Positions 43,489 through 52,347 of a stretch of 64,000 nucleotides of DNA are shown here, one piece after another. Source of the DNA: [Bacillus] enclensis (GTDB lineage Bacteria > Bacillota > Bacilli > Bacillales > Bacillaceae_B); contig NZ_KQ758482.1 of assembly GCF_001456935.1 (NCBI RefSeq), positions 724,249-788,248 on the forward strand. The letters run 5' to 3'. The notes beneath the pieces are model-generated. The model worked only from the letters and a program-made list of their open reading frames with translations. It did not search any database and was not told where the DNA came from. Every line of letters begins with the position of its first letter. The first letter of the stretch is position 1. The position numbers were made by a program, and so were the translations under genes.

Positions 43489-44181
43489 TCAACCCAATGA
43501 CTTAAAATATTGATACGTAGATGGAGCTTTTCTTTTCAATAGATTCCTTGAATCTTTGCTTAAGTAATATAAAGCAAATGTTTCAGCAAAATACTCTTCC
43601 TGGTAATCAATGAAGTAAGATTGACCAGGAAACAAAAGAGGAGCCTCTTTTTTCCATATATGAGTAAACGCCATATCCGAGTAGGGATCGTTGATAACAT
43701 ATCGATCAATGCTGTGGGCAAGTTCATGTAATTCCAGGTTCACCGAATCATGTCCTTTTCCTTTTTCGCTATGTCCGATCTTCACGAGGACGAGCTTGGA
43801 ACCGCCTATCCCGGGTACATCGTCCCAGGTCGTATCCTTATTTGAATACCCTCTCGGCGTCACTCCTTTTAAGTGACTGGTAGTAGAAAAATCCGTTAAA
43901 TTCCTTTCGAACAAACGGACTTTTATCTCTTGATTATCGACCGCGCTGAGTAAATGGCTGGGAATATGATCAAGTCTGCGGATGATGCCCCTGGCTTCAC
44001 TTTTATCAAAATCTGTTTCCGGGAGCAGGACAATATTCTCCAGCTGTTCTTCTGAATTTAAATTCATGGCAGTTTTTATGGATGAATGCTTTAATAGAAT
44101 ACCGCTGTAATTTGCCTGTGTCTGCTTCCAGACGATAAGGGAAGCGACGACCAGGAAGAGAATGATAGCTGCTCGTTTCAT
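43489..44181 (-). CDS. Anthrax lethal factor-like (ATLF) zinc metalloprotease, membrane-anchored or exported
   Basis: A 230-residue protein with one N-terminal hydrophobic helix (residues 4-17). The rest matches the catalytic domain of anthrax lethal factor: zinc motif HELAH at 152-156, a tyrosine at 189, and YQEEYFAETFALYY at 193-206, giving the third zinc ligand Glu196. The C-terminal RKAPSTYQYFKSL parallels the end of lethal factor. All key residues (two His, Glu, Tyr, Glu) are thus present. Substrate unknown. It lies between thyA and ypjP, which are adjacent in B. subtilis. ATG 44181 has GGAGGTTCTTTT upstream. Confidence 0.85.
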   Translation of the reverse strand: MKRAAIILFLVVASLIVWKQTQANYSGILLKHSSIKTAMNLNSEEQLENIVLLPETDFDKSEARGIIRRLDHIPSHLLSAVDNQEIKVRLFERNLTDFSTTSHLKGVTPRGYSNKDTTWDDVPGIGGSKLVLVKIGHSEKGKGHDSVNLELHELAHSIDRYVINDPYSDMAFTHIWKKEAPLLFPGQSYFIDYQEEYFAETFALYYLSKDSRNLLKRKAPSTYQYFKSLG

Positions 44182-44345
44182 GTAAAAGAACCTCCATTGA
44201 CGACAGTTCTACTTACTATTCTACCATACTATTAAATGATCTTTTACGAAAGAATCCTTCCAATTTACCAGGTATCTCTGTTTTTAGCCATTAAAGAAGG
44301 CTGGGACTAAACTAAAAAAATGACAATATCAGTATAGTTTCTTTA

Positions 44346-44459
44346 TACCGCTAATGATTTCCGTGCAAGACTTCGCTTTCCGCGGGTAGCCCGTGAGCCT
44401 CCTCGTCACTGCGTTCCTGCGGGAGTCTTCGTCTTGCACTCCAATCAACCGCTGGAAAG
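44346..44459 (+). repeat. Dispersed repeat family A, copy 4 (shortest)
   Basis: ACCGCTAATGATTTCCGTGC, CCGCGGGTAGCCCGTGAGCC, then TTCCTGCGGGAGTCTTCG, GTCTTGCACTCC and CAACCGCTGGAAAG. Lacks any inserted B element. Located in the 44182-44584 spacer downstream of ypjP and upstream of the protease gene. Confidence 0.85.
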
Positions 44460-44487
44460 AACTAACTAGCTAAAAGTATATTCTAAC

Positions 44488-44538
44488 AAAAAGCCCGAAC
44501 TAATCAGCCATTGAATAGGCAAACTAGTTCGGGTTTTA
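44488..44538 (-). terminator. Terminator of ypjP
   Basis: AAAAGCCCGAACTA and TAGTTCGGGTTTT stem flanked by T-rich ends. Confidence 0.85.
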
Positions 44539-44584
44539 CTTAGGCAAAAGTTCTTTTGTCTCAGCCTCTTTATGTACATTCGTT

Positions 44585-45172
44585 CTATGAAACGCTCATC
44601 CACTGAGGTGGAGTGTTTTTATCCCAATAAATGCTTCCTAAATCATGATGGGTCTGGAAATCATCATGAACCGTATGGTAGTGGAAATTGAAATAATAGC
44701 CGTCTTTGGGAGGATGATCTTTTCTTACGTGAAAACGGATGACATCTTCTCCCGATCTGTTATCGTAAATATGAAAGATTTTCTCTGTTTTTGCATAATG
44801 AGGAACTTCTGAGATGACGAGGAATGATAAATCTTCTTCATACTGTGAAGCGGTCTGCTCGATTGCGCGTTCCATCTTTGGAAGGATGACGCTCTTGAAT
44901 TCATCTTCAATAGATGGCTTAATCTTAGCTCCGAATTTCAAGTATGAATTTTCCTCTGCCTTCTCCATCATCTGGTCCATAAAATCTTCTCTTGTCAGAA
45001 CCGTTTCTTCTTGATGGACTTCTTCTTCCGAGCTTTCAACCGAGGATGGTTTTCCGCTGGTTTTGGCAAGTGCATGACCTTCCTCATTCAGGAATGCCTG
45101 TGAGGGTGAGACCAGTCCAAATGTAAGGATCGATATTAGAACAAAAAACGACTTTTTGAGCCAAGTTGACAT
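44585..45172 (-). CDS. ypjP: YpjP family exported protein
   Basis: A 195-residue protein with an N-terminal signal sequence (STWLKKSFFVLISILTFGLVSPSQAF). The C-terminal region has FHYHTVHDDFQTHHDLGSIYWDKNTPPQW, typical of YpjP. In Bacillus it neighbours thyA/dfrA. Function unknown. Start 45172 follows GGAAGGGACG. Confidence 0.85.
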   Translation of the reverse strand: MSTWLKKSFFVLISILTFGLVSPSQAFLNEEGHALAKTSGKPSSVESSEEEVHQEETVLTREDFMDQMMEKAEENSYLKFGAKIKPSIEDEFKSVILPKMERAIEQTASQYEEDLSFLVISEVPHYAKTEKIFHIYDNRSGEDVIRFHVRKDHPPKDGYYFNFHYHTVHDDFQTHHDLGSIYWDKNTPPQWMSVS

Positions 45173-45319
45173 AGATAACGTCCCTTCCTATGTATTGCTT
45201 CTATTATTATACTATTTTTTACGTTTAAAAAGTGAAAAAGGTTTCATTTTTTTGTAGGATATAAAAATATTTCTGTGGTAGTATATTAATGAGGATATTT
45301 CGTAAGGAGGAGCACTAGA

Positions 45320-45397
45320 ATGGATACTGGAATTATGATTAATATTGGTTATTTATTGTTATTGGCGTATTTTGTGGTTCTTGGGTTCACTGACTGA
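45320..45397 (+). CDS. 25-residue hydrophobic membrane peptide
   Basis: ATG 45320 with GGAGGAGCACTAGA upstream, then MDTGIMINIGYLLLL and a second hydrophobic half ending GFTD. It is one membrane helix. A strong terminator follows immediately, so this is a complete short gene. No name could be assigned. Confidence 0.6.
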   Translation: MDTGIMINIGYLLLLAYFVVLGFTD

Positions 45398-45400
45398 TGT

Positions 45401-45441
45401 AAAAAAGCAGACAGGCAATGTTGATGCCTGTCTTTTTGTTT
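45401..45441 (+). terminator. Terminator of the 25-residue gene
   Basis: GCAGACAGGCA and TGCCTGTC pair around seven bases, followed by TTTTTG. Confidence 0.85.
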
Positions 45442-45444
45442 GAA

Positions 45445-45717
45445 ATGCTTGCCGACGCAGTTGATTTCCGTGCAAGACTTCGCTTTCCGCGGGTGACATG
45501 TGAGCCTCCTCGGCTTTGTGCGGGGTCTCACTTGTCTAGCTGCAGGGCTTAGAGGCTCATGTCATAACCCAAACCGTCCAAGAAAGCAAGGAACGCCTTC
45601 CCGGCCGGTTCATCTTATGCCACCCGCCTCTGAACGAAGCCCTTCCGCTTTTCTTATTAGCCACTTCTTCCGCAGGAGTCTTCGTCTTGCACTCCAAACA
45701 ACTGCTGGAAGCACCTC
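45445..45717 (+). repeat. Dispersed repeat family A, copy 5, carrying an inverted family B copy
   Basis: Left arm with GTGCAAGACTTCGCTTTCC, right arm CGCAGGAGTCTTCGTCTTGC. Between them, 45533-45653 is a complete family B element in reverse orientation (TGTCTAGCTGCAGGGC ... CCCTTCCGCTTTTC) compared with the tandem array at 60658. Confidence 0.85.
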
Positions 45718-45746
45718 ATACTAAACCATCCCCTGCCCACAGCCTC

Positions 45747-46526
45747 TCAACCCAGCTCAATGACTCCAAAATGGAATTTGGCTGAGGGTCTTTTGATGAC
45801 TTGGAATCCGTGTTGGTCGAATAGTGGTGACTGGTAGTGGTTTTTCATGACGATTCTCTTACGGGCAACACGCTTTGCCTCTTCTATCACTTCTGCCGTC
45901 AATGGCGTATAGGCGGCCCAGTTTCTGATCGGATTGATGCCTGTTGAATCTGTGAGTGCTTCCTCGAACATGGGATCAAAGTAGACCACATCCATCGATT
46001 TGTCCCCGCAGTCAATCAATTTCTCTTCGAAATTGCCATAGCAGACTTCTACCCTTTTCATCGCTTCGTTCAGATCTTCAAGGGGGGATACCCAGTTTTT
46101 CAATCCTTCAGAAATGATATAGGCGATATACTCATTTGCCTCTATCCCCTTCACCATTCCGTCAGTTCCGATTATATGACTTGCGATGATACTGTCTGAA
46201 GCAAGCCCAAGTGTACAATCGAGAAAACTCATCCCTTCCTCAAGGCGTGCCGCTTCCACAAGGGGATCCCTTTCACCCCTCATTAATCTCTTGATCCGGA
46301 ATGATGCAGAGTTAGGATGAAAGAAGAAGGGTTCTCCACTCTTTTCCCTTTCATGAAGCTCCAGGCGCTCTTTACCTGCCACCAAGCAGTCCCTGCCCAG
46401 TCTGTCCATATGGTGGCTCAGTGATTTTTTTCCCCGGTCAATATACGGAATCTTCAAATCGGAAGCAATCTGAAGTGCTTTTCCGATGACTTTCTCGTTC
46501 GCTCTCCCGCATGTTGTTACAAACAA
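45747..46526 (-). CDS. ypiP: Class I SAM-dependent methyltransferase (YpiP-like, RsmJ family)
   Basis: A 259-residue methyltransferase of the RsmJ/DUF548 type. SAM site FLDCTLGLASDSIIASHIIG, followed by VVYFDPMFEEALTDSTGINPIRN, with the DP-x-F catalytic motif. Length suits RsmJ-like 16S rRNA methyltransferases; the substrate here is not shown. Start is TTG 46526, after AAAGGAGATAACC. Confidence 0.82.
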   Translation of the reverse strand: MFVTTCGRANEKVIGKALQIASDLKIPYIDRGKKSLSHHMDRLGRDCLVAGKERLELHEREKSGEPFFFHPNSASFRIKRLMRGERDPLVEAARLEEGMSFLDCTLGLASDSIIASHIIGTDGMVKGIEANEYIAYIISEGLKNWVSPLEDLNEAMKRVEVCYGNFEEKLIDCGDKSMDVVYFDPMFEEALTDSTGINPIRNWAAYTPLTAEVIEEAKRVARKRIVMKNHYQSPLFDQHGFQVIKRPSAKFHFGVIELG

Positions 46527-46608
46527 TTCGGTTATCTCCTTTATGATTCATTTTCTATAAATGATAACACAGAAATGGGGAACCCTTTTTGAGTTCCCCA
46601 AGTATTCG

Positions 46609-47043
46609 TCAGCAATATTTGTCAAATGCAGAAGTCAAGTTTGAAATGATGTCTGCGATATCATGATCTTCAATTTCTTCTCTTGGAATGAAATGAACCA
46701 CTTCTTTCCCTTTCAGCAATGCCATAGATGGGGATGAAGGTTCATATCCTTCGAAGTATTCTCTCATTTTCATTGTTGCTTCCTTATCCTGGCCGGCAAA
46801 CACTGTTACAAGCTGATCGGGAGCTTTCTCATGATTCAGGACGGACTGTGTGGCAGCAGGTCTTGCAAGTCCCGCTGCACATCCGCAGACTGAATTCACG
46901 ACTACCAGGGTCGTTCCTTCTGCACTCTCCATAAACTGCTCAACTGCTTCTTCATCGCCAAGCTCCTTGAATCCCGCCTGGACAAGTTCCTGTCTCATAG
47001 GTTTCACCAGTTGTCTCATGTATTCTTCATAAGCCATTGACAT
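46609..47043 (-). CDS. brxA: Bacilliredoxin BrxA (YphP)
   Basis: A 144-residue thioredoxin-fold protein with the unusual CGC active site in VVVNSVCGCAAGLARPAA (about residues 49-66). BrxA removes bacillithiol from oxidised proteins. The ATG at 47043 follows GGGGGGAATTT. Confidence 0.93.
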   Translation of the reverse strand: MSMAYEEYMRQLVKPMRQELVQAGFKELGDEEAVEQFMESAEGTTLVVVNSVCGCAAGLARPAATQSVLNHEKAPDQLVTVFAGQDKEATMKMREYFEGYEPSSPSMALLKGKEVVHFIPREEIEDHDIADIISNLTSAFDKYC

Positions 47044-47083
47044 GTTTAAATTCCCCCCATTATGTTTTCATCCCAGACTTATA

Positions 47084-48211
47084 TCAGTCCTGCATCCGTG
47101 CTTCGGTCATTTGTTTCCAAACAGAACCTTTGGCTTCTTCTCCGCCTTCAATGCGTTCAATCGCCATTTTCACTTGCAGCTTCACTTCGAATTCCGGGTC
47201 GTTTTCTGCTTCTTTTAAACCTGGAAGTGCTGATTCATCGCCTTCTTCATAAAGAAACATTGCAGCACGCCATCTCACCAATTTACTCTTATCTTGCAGT
47301 GCTCTCACCATCTGCGGCATAGCCTGTTTGAATCCGAGATCAGATAAACAATCACCTGCAGTACGGCGGACCGAAACAGATTTATCTTCGAGGCCCCTGT
47401 ATAAATAAGGCAATACCCGCTCGTCCTCGATCATTCCTAAATACACCACAGCCAAACGCCGGATCGACACCTTCTCATCCTCAAGTGCCTTTTCAAGGAC
47501 AGGCAGATCTTCAAGTGAAGGATCATCCATCGCTTCAAGCTTTTGATACCTGGTTTGCCAATCAGGCGCTCCCAGGTCATCCAGTGTGATTTTGTGTTTA
47601 TTCCGTCGGACAGGCTGTACTTCAGATTTTGATTCGACTGCCTGTTCTGCGAGGCTTTCCAGTCTTGAAGCTGGATATGCAGCCGTCAATTCTTCTATAA
47701 CATCGCTGCCGATATCGTCCAGTTCACCATATCTTACACCATGTTCCTTCCACTTCCGAAGCAAAACAACATTGTCCCCGTCCTGCTGGGCATCTGACAG
47801 TGCTTTCATAAACTGCTCAGGAAGAGAAAACCGTTTCTCCGTTTCTCCATCTGTTACCTTTACCTGCATGGGGATGCCTTTAAAAACCTGCACGGAGACA
47901 TTCACTTCTCCAAAATGCTCTTCCATCCGGGATTCGGCCGATGCCTCATGAGTCTCTTCACCAAATGCTTTTCTCACCTTCGGAAGGAGCTCCTGCCAAT
48001 CGAACTTCGCATTTCTCTCAACGGCAAGGAAATCTGCCACATGATAAACTCCCTTGATTCCGTCTATAAGAAGGATGTCTTTAATAATCGAAGGTGCACC
48101 TTCAGCCTGATCTTTTTTGTAATTATTACTTTTCCCAGCTTCGAGTTCCCTATCCAAAAGGATCTTCATCGTATTCGGGCTGGGCGTAGGTTCAATCGAT
48201 ACGATTTTCAC
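47084..48211 (-). CDS. ypgR: YpgR: NifU-N-like domain fused to HEAT repeats
   Basis: A 375-residue protein (conserved virulence factor C/CvfC-like). The first 80 residues resemble the NifU N-terminal scaffold type (VKIVSIEPTPSPNTMKILLDREL), and the C-terminal 200 residues are HEAT-like repeats (SIRRLAVVYLGMIEDERVLPYLYRGLEDKSVSVRRTAGDCLSDLG and two more). GTG 48211 is chosen because AAAGGTGGTTAATC is upstream. Role in redox or virulence is known in staphylococci only. Confidence 0.85.
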   Translation of the reverse strand: MKIVSIEPTPSPNTMKILLDRELEAGKSNNYKKDQAEGAPSIIKDILLIDGIKGVYHVADFLAVERNAKFDWQELLPKVRKAFGEETHEASAESRMEEHFGEVNVSVQVFKGIPMQVKVTDGETEKRFSLPEQFMKALSDAQQDGDNVVLLRKWKEHGVRYGELDDIGSDVIEELTAAYPASRLESLAEQAVESKSEVQPVRRNKHKITLDDLGAPDWQTRYQKLEAMDDPSLEDLPVLEKALEDEKVSIRRLAVVYLGMIEDERVLPYLYRGLEDKSVSVRRTAGDCLSDLGFKQAMPQMVRALQDKSKLVRWRAAMFLYEEGDESALPGLKEAENDPEFEVKLQVKMAIERIEGGEEAKGSVWKQMTEARMQD

Positions 48212-48284
48212 GATTAACCACCTTTCTGCCATCTCTATTTTATTTCATCATAACATAGTTGATATTCTGTAAAAACCAAAGCGC

Positions 48285-50180
48285 TTAATCAGCAAATTCA
48301 GATAGATAGCTCCATCTTTCAATCAAGTGTTCCAGCTCGTCGTTCAATTGCTGGCTTTCATTCATCAATTCCTGTGCCCGCTCAAAATTGCTGCCTGCAC
48401 GATCAAGCTCTTCCTGAACGCTTTCCAGTTTCTCCTCAAGGAAAGCAATCTTCCCTTCAATTTCATCCCATTCACGCTTTTCCATATAGGAAAGCCTTTT
48501 TTTATCCTTCTCCGGCTGCTGAGTTGTCAGCTTTGGTGCAGGCTCCAGTTTTTTCTCTTCTGCTGCCGACTTTCTCACTTCTGCTTCAGCTTCCTCTAAA
48601 TACTCTGTATACTCCCCAAAGTAGGTGCCGATGTCTCCTCCCCCGTTAAAGACGAGCAATTGACTGGCCGTTTTGTCCAGGAAATACCGATCATGGGATA
48701 CAGTCACTACGACACCTGAAAAGTCATTTATATAATCTTCAAGGACTGTCAGTGTTTCTGTATCCAGATCATTGGTAGGTTCATCAAGCAGGAGGACATT
48801 CGGCTTTTCCATCAGTAATTTCAGAAGGAACAGCCTCCGCTTCTCCCCGCCCGAAAGCTTGCGGATAAGGGTACCGTGAGTACTCATCGGGAAAAGGAAT
48901 CGCTCAAGCATGGAGGTTACTGAGATCCTTTCCCCCTTATCCGTGGTGATGAATTCCCCGGCTTCCCGGATATATTCAATCATCCTCATGTTTTCATCCA
49001 ATTCTTCATGCCCCTGGGTATAGTAAGCTATTTTAACGGTTTGCCCTGTAATCAGCTCTCCGGTATCCAGGTCGTCCGCCCCTGAGAGAATATTAAGAAA
49101 AGTGGACTTTCCGCTACCATTCTTACCAACGACCCCGATTCTGTCACCGGGCTTGATTAAGTAATTGAAGTCTTTCAAAATCACCTTGTCATCAAAGGTT
49201 TTCGCTGCCTGCTTCAATTCGAATACCTGCTTGCCGAGGCGGTTCCCGCCGATTGCAATTTCCACTTGAGAATTGTCAGGGCCTGACGGCATATTATCCT
49301 GCAGATTTTCGAAACGCTGGATTCTTGCTTTCTGCTTTGTTGTCCTTGCTTTAGCACCCCTTCTCATCCATTGCAGTTCACGGCGATACAGGTTTTGCTG
49401 CTTCTCGGAAATAAGGCGTTCGTTTTCCTGCCTTGACGCCTTCGCTTCTATGAAGGAAGCATAATTCCCGGTATAAGAATAAAGTTTGCCTCCGTCCAAT
49501 TCGAACGTCCGGTTTGTGACACGATCAAGGAAATACCTGTCATGCGTCACAAGCAGTACGGAGCCTTTATATTTTGATAAGTAATCTTCCAGCCATTTAA
49601 TGGACTGATAGTCAAGATGGTTTGTAGGTTCATCCAGTATGAGGAGGTCAGGGGTCTCGATAAGAACACCCGCAAGTGCAACTCTTTTCTTTTGCCCTCC
49701 CGACAGTTCACTCATTTTTTTGGAAAAATCATAAATGCCCAATTTGGTCAGGATGGCTTTTGCATTGGCATTTGCCTCCCATGCATGGAGGATATCCATC
49801 CTCTTCTGTGCTTCAAATAATCTCTCCTGCAATGTGCTGCTTTCAGGGTCCTGTTCCATTTCGAGGAGGGCGGTTTCATATTCCCGCATGGCTTTGATTA
49901 TTTTTGCTTCTCCGCTAAAAACCTGGCCAATGACGCTCAAATCACTGTCTATCTCAGGTTCCTGCGGCAAATAAGCAATATGATAATCTCCGGGTGATGT
50001 AATTTCACCAGAATCATATTCTTCAATCCCGGCTATCAACTTGAGGAGACTTGATTTACCTGTGCCGTTGACACCTATCAGGCCGACTCTTTCCTTTTCA
50101 ATTATAGAAAACGAGATACTGTCAAACAACGTTTTCTCTCCGTATGATTTTGACAGGTTCTCAGCTGTTAACATTCTCAT
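48285..50180 (-). CDS. ABC-F family ribosome-associated ATPase (YfmR-like)
   Basis: A 631-residue protein with two ABC ATPase domains (Walker A GVNGTGKSSLL at about residue 37 and GKNGSGKSTFL at about 350; signature motifs LSGGQKKR and LSGGEKRR; Walker B LLILDEPTNHLDY and VLLLDEPTNDLDTE) joined by the P-site tRNA interaction motif region. A C-terminal coiled coil of about 90 residues identifies the Uup/YfmR branch. It helps ribosomes past difficult peptides. Not a drug-resistance ARE by obvious features. Start 50180 overlaps the ypgQ stop by four bases. Confidence 0.9.
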   Translation of the reverse strand: MRMLTAENLSKSYGEKTLFDSISFSIIEKERVGLIGVNGTGKSSLLKLIAGIEEYDSGEITSPGDYHIAYLPQEPEIDSDLSVIGQVFSGEAKIIKAMREYETALLEMEQDPESSTLQERLFEAQKRMDILHAWEANANAKAILTKLGIYDFSKKMSELSGGQKKRVALAGVLIETPDLLILDEPTNHLDYQSIKWLEDYLSKYKGSVLLVTHDRYFLDRVTNRTFELDGGKLYSYTGNYASFIEAKASRQENERLISEKQQNLYRRELQWMRRGAKARTTKQKARIQRFENLQDNMPSGPDNSQVEIAIGGNRLGKQVFELKQAAKTFDDKVILKDFNYLIKPGDRIGVVGKNGSGKSTFLNILSGADDLDTGELITGQTVKIAYYTQGHEELDENMRMIEYIREAGEFITTDKGERISVTSMLERFLFPMSTHGTLIRKLSGGEKRRLFLLKLLMEKPNVLLLDEPTNDLDTETLTVLEDYINDFSGVVVTVSHDRYFLDKTASQLLVFNGGGDIGTYFGEYTEYLEEAEAEVRKSAAEEKKLEPAPKLTTQQPEKDKKRLSYMEKREWDEIEGKIAFLEEKLESVQEELDRAGSNFERAQELMNESQQLNDELEHLIERWSYLSEFAD

Positions 50181-50824
50181 TCTCGACCATTCCATTCTTT
50201 GTTGAATTGCTTCAGGAAGTGGAGCATGAAGTCATGACGATCTTCAGCAAGGACCTTCCCGGTTTCCGTGCACATCAAGTTTTTCAATTTCAATAATTTC
50301 TCGTGAAAATGATGGATGCCCGAACTTTTTCCCGTCCGGTATTCCTGAAGGGTCATCACTGACCTTTCTTCTATATCTGGGTCATATAATACCTGACCTT
50401 TCTTCCCGCCATATGCAAATGTCCTGGCAATGCCGATTGCTCCTATGGCGTCCAGCCTGTCTGCGTCCCTTACAATCATCGACTTTATGGAAGTCAGCGG
50501 TTTTTCATTTCCGCCTTTGTAGGAAATCGAGAAAATGATGTCGTATAGCTCTTCCTTCTCTTCTTCTTTTAAAGAGAGCATGGATACGTACCCATCAAGT
50601 TTTCTCTTCCCCTCTTCCTCTGTAGCATTAAGCTTATCATCAGGAACATCGTGAAGCAGGGCGGCCAATTCGATGATATATGTAGCTGTTATATTTTCCC
50701 TTTCTGCAATAAGCAGGGCATTTTTTCTCACACGTTCAAGATGATGCCAGTCATGACCTGAAGATTCATCTTTGTATTCATGCTTTAATGCTTGGATCAG
50801 TTTATCTATTTCGTCCCGGCCCAC
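50177..50824 (-). CDS. ypgQ: HD-domain phosphohydrolase (YpgQ)
   Basis: A 215-residue HD protein. Metal motifs are HDWHHLERVRKNALLI (His), ELAALLHDVPDDK (HD) and IVRDADRLDAIGAIG (Asp). B. subtilis YpgQ hydrolyses dNTPs. Translationally coupled to the ABC-F gene. Confidence 0.9.
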   Translation of the reverse strand: MGRDEIDKLIQALKHEYKDESSGHDWHHLERVRKNALLIAERENITATYIIELAALLHDVPDDKLNATEEEGKRKLDGYVSMLSLKEEEKEELYDIIFSISYKGGNEKPLTSIKSMIVRDADRLDAIGAIGIARTFAYGGKKGQVLYDPDIEERSVMTLQEYRTGKSSGIHHFHEKLLKLKNLMCTETGKVLAEDRHDFMLHFLKQFNKEWNGRE

Positions 50825-50926
50825 TTCATCATCCCCTTTCTTTCCTATTGTAACAAAAAACGGAGCGAAACGATTAAAGAGATGATATATAAGCTTTTAC
50901 ACTCATGCATCATCTCCATGTTTTCA

Positions 50927-51787
50927 TTATCGGTTTTTTTCTTCTGACCAGCTGATACCTATTGTGTTGGCTCCTGCGTGGACATCGATGACCGCTCCCA
51001 GGGGATACGCCCCGAATTCAATTTGCGGGTGGCTGGCTTTAAGTTCTTTCATCCATTCAAGTGCCTCGTCGTGATTTAAGCCGTGCAGAATGGATACTTT
51101 CCTGATGTTCTTATGCTGAGTCGCGTCACCAAGCAGGCCGCTCATCCTATCCAGGCCTTTATTGATATTCCTGACTTTTTCTTTCACTTCCAGTTTCCCA
51201 TCTGAAATCGCAAGGATGGGTTTGATCTTTAGCATACTTCCAAGGAAGAAGGATAAACCGCTCATCCTTCCACTCTTATGCAGTTGTTCAAGACTTCCCA
51301 CCATGACATATACTTCCCGGGTCTTAACCTTTTCTTCAATTGATTCCTTGATATCTTCAATTGAAGCCCCTTCGTTATGAAGGGATTGTCCATATTCAAG
51401 GAGCTCTGTCAATGGGTATGTCAGCGTCTTTGAATCAATGCACGTAATGGAAGGAACAGTATCTTTCAACAATTCGGCTGCCTGATAAGCAGAAGACATC
51501 GTACCGCTGAAGTGAGAAGAAACGTGAATGGAAAAAATATGATCATATCTGCCGGAAAGCTTCTCATATAATTCCTTGAACGTCCCTATGGAAGGCTGTG
51601 ATGTTTTCACCTCTGCCCCTTCTTCTTTTAATTTCTCAAAAAGGTCTTGTGGAGATAAATCGATCCCATCCTTATATTCTTTCTCACCGATAAGTATATT
51701 CATCGGCACAACATACACATCTTGTTCCTCACATTTGGATAGATCTTCAATATAAGCAGTACTATCGGTCACCCAAGCGATTTTCAT
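50927..51787 (-). CDS. DegV family fatty-acid-binding protein 2
   Basis: A 286-residue DegV/FakB paralogue of the protein at 38754: IAWVTDSTAYIEDL, SQPSIGTFKELYEKLSGRYDHIFSIHVSSHFSGTMSSAYQAAELL, GSMLKIKPILAI and the C-terminal HAGANTIGISWSEE. Start at 51787 follows AAGGGGGCTG; the longer frame upstream is within the previous gene. It follows the unknown gene at 51831 by 43 bases. Confidence 0.9.
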   Translation of the reverse strand: MKIAWVTDSTAYIEDLSKCEEQDVYVVPMNILIGEKEYKDGIDLSPQDLFEKLKEEGAEVKTSQPSIGTFKELYEKLSGRYDHIFSIHVSSHFSGTMSSAYQAAELLKDTVPSITCIDSKTLTYPLTELLEYGQSLHNEGASIEDIKESIEEKVKTREVYVMVGSLEQLHKSGRMSGLSFFLGSMLKIKPILAISDGKLEVKEKVRNINKGLDRMSGLLGDATQHKNIRKVSILHGLNHDEALEWMKELKASHPQIEFGAYPLGAVIDVHAGANTIGISWSEEKNR

Positions 51788-51830
51788 CGATACAGCCCCC
51801 TTAGTTACAGATCTTTTTCTAAATGTCACT

Positions 51831-52313
51831 TCACTTAAGAATATCAAGCGTCTCAATCGAAAAAGAAACCATGTGGATAACATCATCCACCATTTCTTCT
51901 GTTATGACTCTATTAAAGCTGAGAACGCCCTGGACATTTGAAGGGTGGACGGAGGAGTGCATATCAATCCATTCCCACTCTTTATCCGGCCCCCATACAG
52001 CCTCCAGTTCATCCTTATGGTCATGCAATTCTTCTTTTCCGGAATAAATGAACCGGATAGCCGCTCCGGCCTTATTCTTTGACCGGATGCCATTTCTCTC
52101 AGCCAAAAAATGCCCCATATCCGCTTTAAGTTCGAGAATTATGGAACTTGATAAGTCAGGCCGGGAATACTGGATGATATAAGTTCGTTCATAATGAGCA
52201 AAATCGAATAGGTCCTTCCGGTCGAGGATGGAAATCTCTCCTGACAGATCAAAGTCGTACACTTCACCTTCAACAACCACCTTTAAGTTATCAAAAGCCG
52301 TGGGATCAAACAT
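51831..52313 (-). CDS. Conserved Bacillaceae protein of unknown function (160 aa)
   Basis: A 160-residue acidic cytoplasmic protein. Segments such as YERTYIIQYSRPDLSSSIILELKADMGHFL and VLSFNRVITEEMVDDVIHMV are beta-rich then helical. No family is recognised. ATG 52313 follows GGGGAGGAGGCG, 34 bases after fhs, so it may be co-transcribed with fhs and the second DegV gene. Confidence 0.6.
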   Translation of the reverse strand: MFDPTAFDNLKVVVEGEVYDFDLSGEISILDRKDLFDFAHYERTYIIQYSRPDLSSSIILELKADMGHFLAERNGIRSKNKAGAAIRFIYSGKEELHDHKDELEAVWGPDKEWEWIDMHSSVHPSNVQGVLSFNRVITEEMVDDVIHMVSFSIETLDILK

Positions 52314-52347
52314 ACCAATCGCCTCCTCCCCAGTACATTTTATCTAA

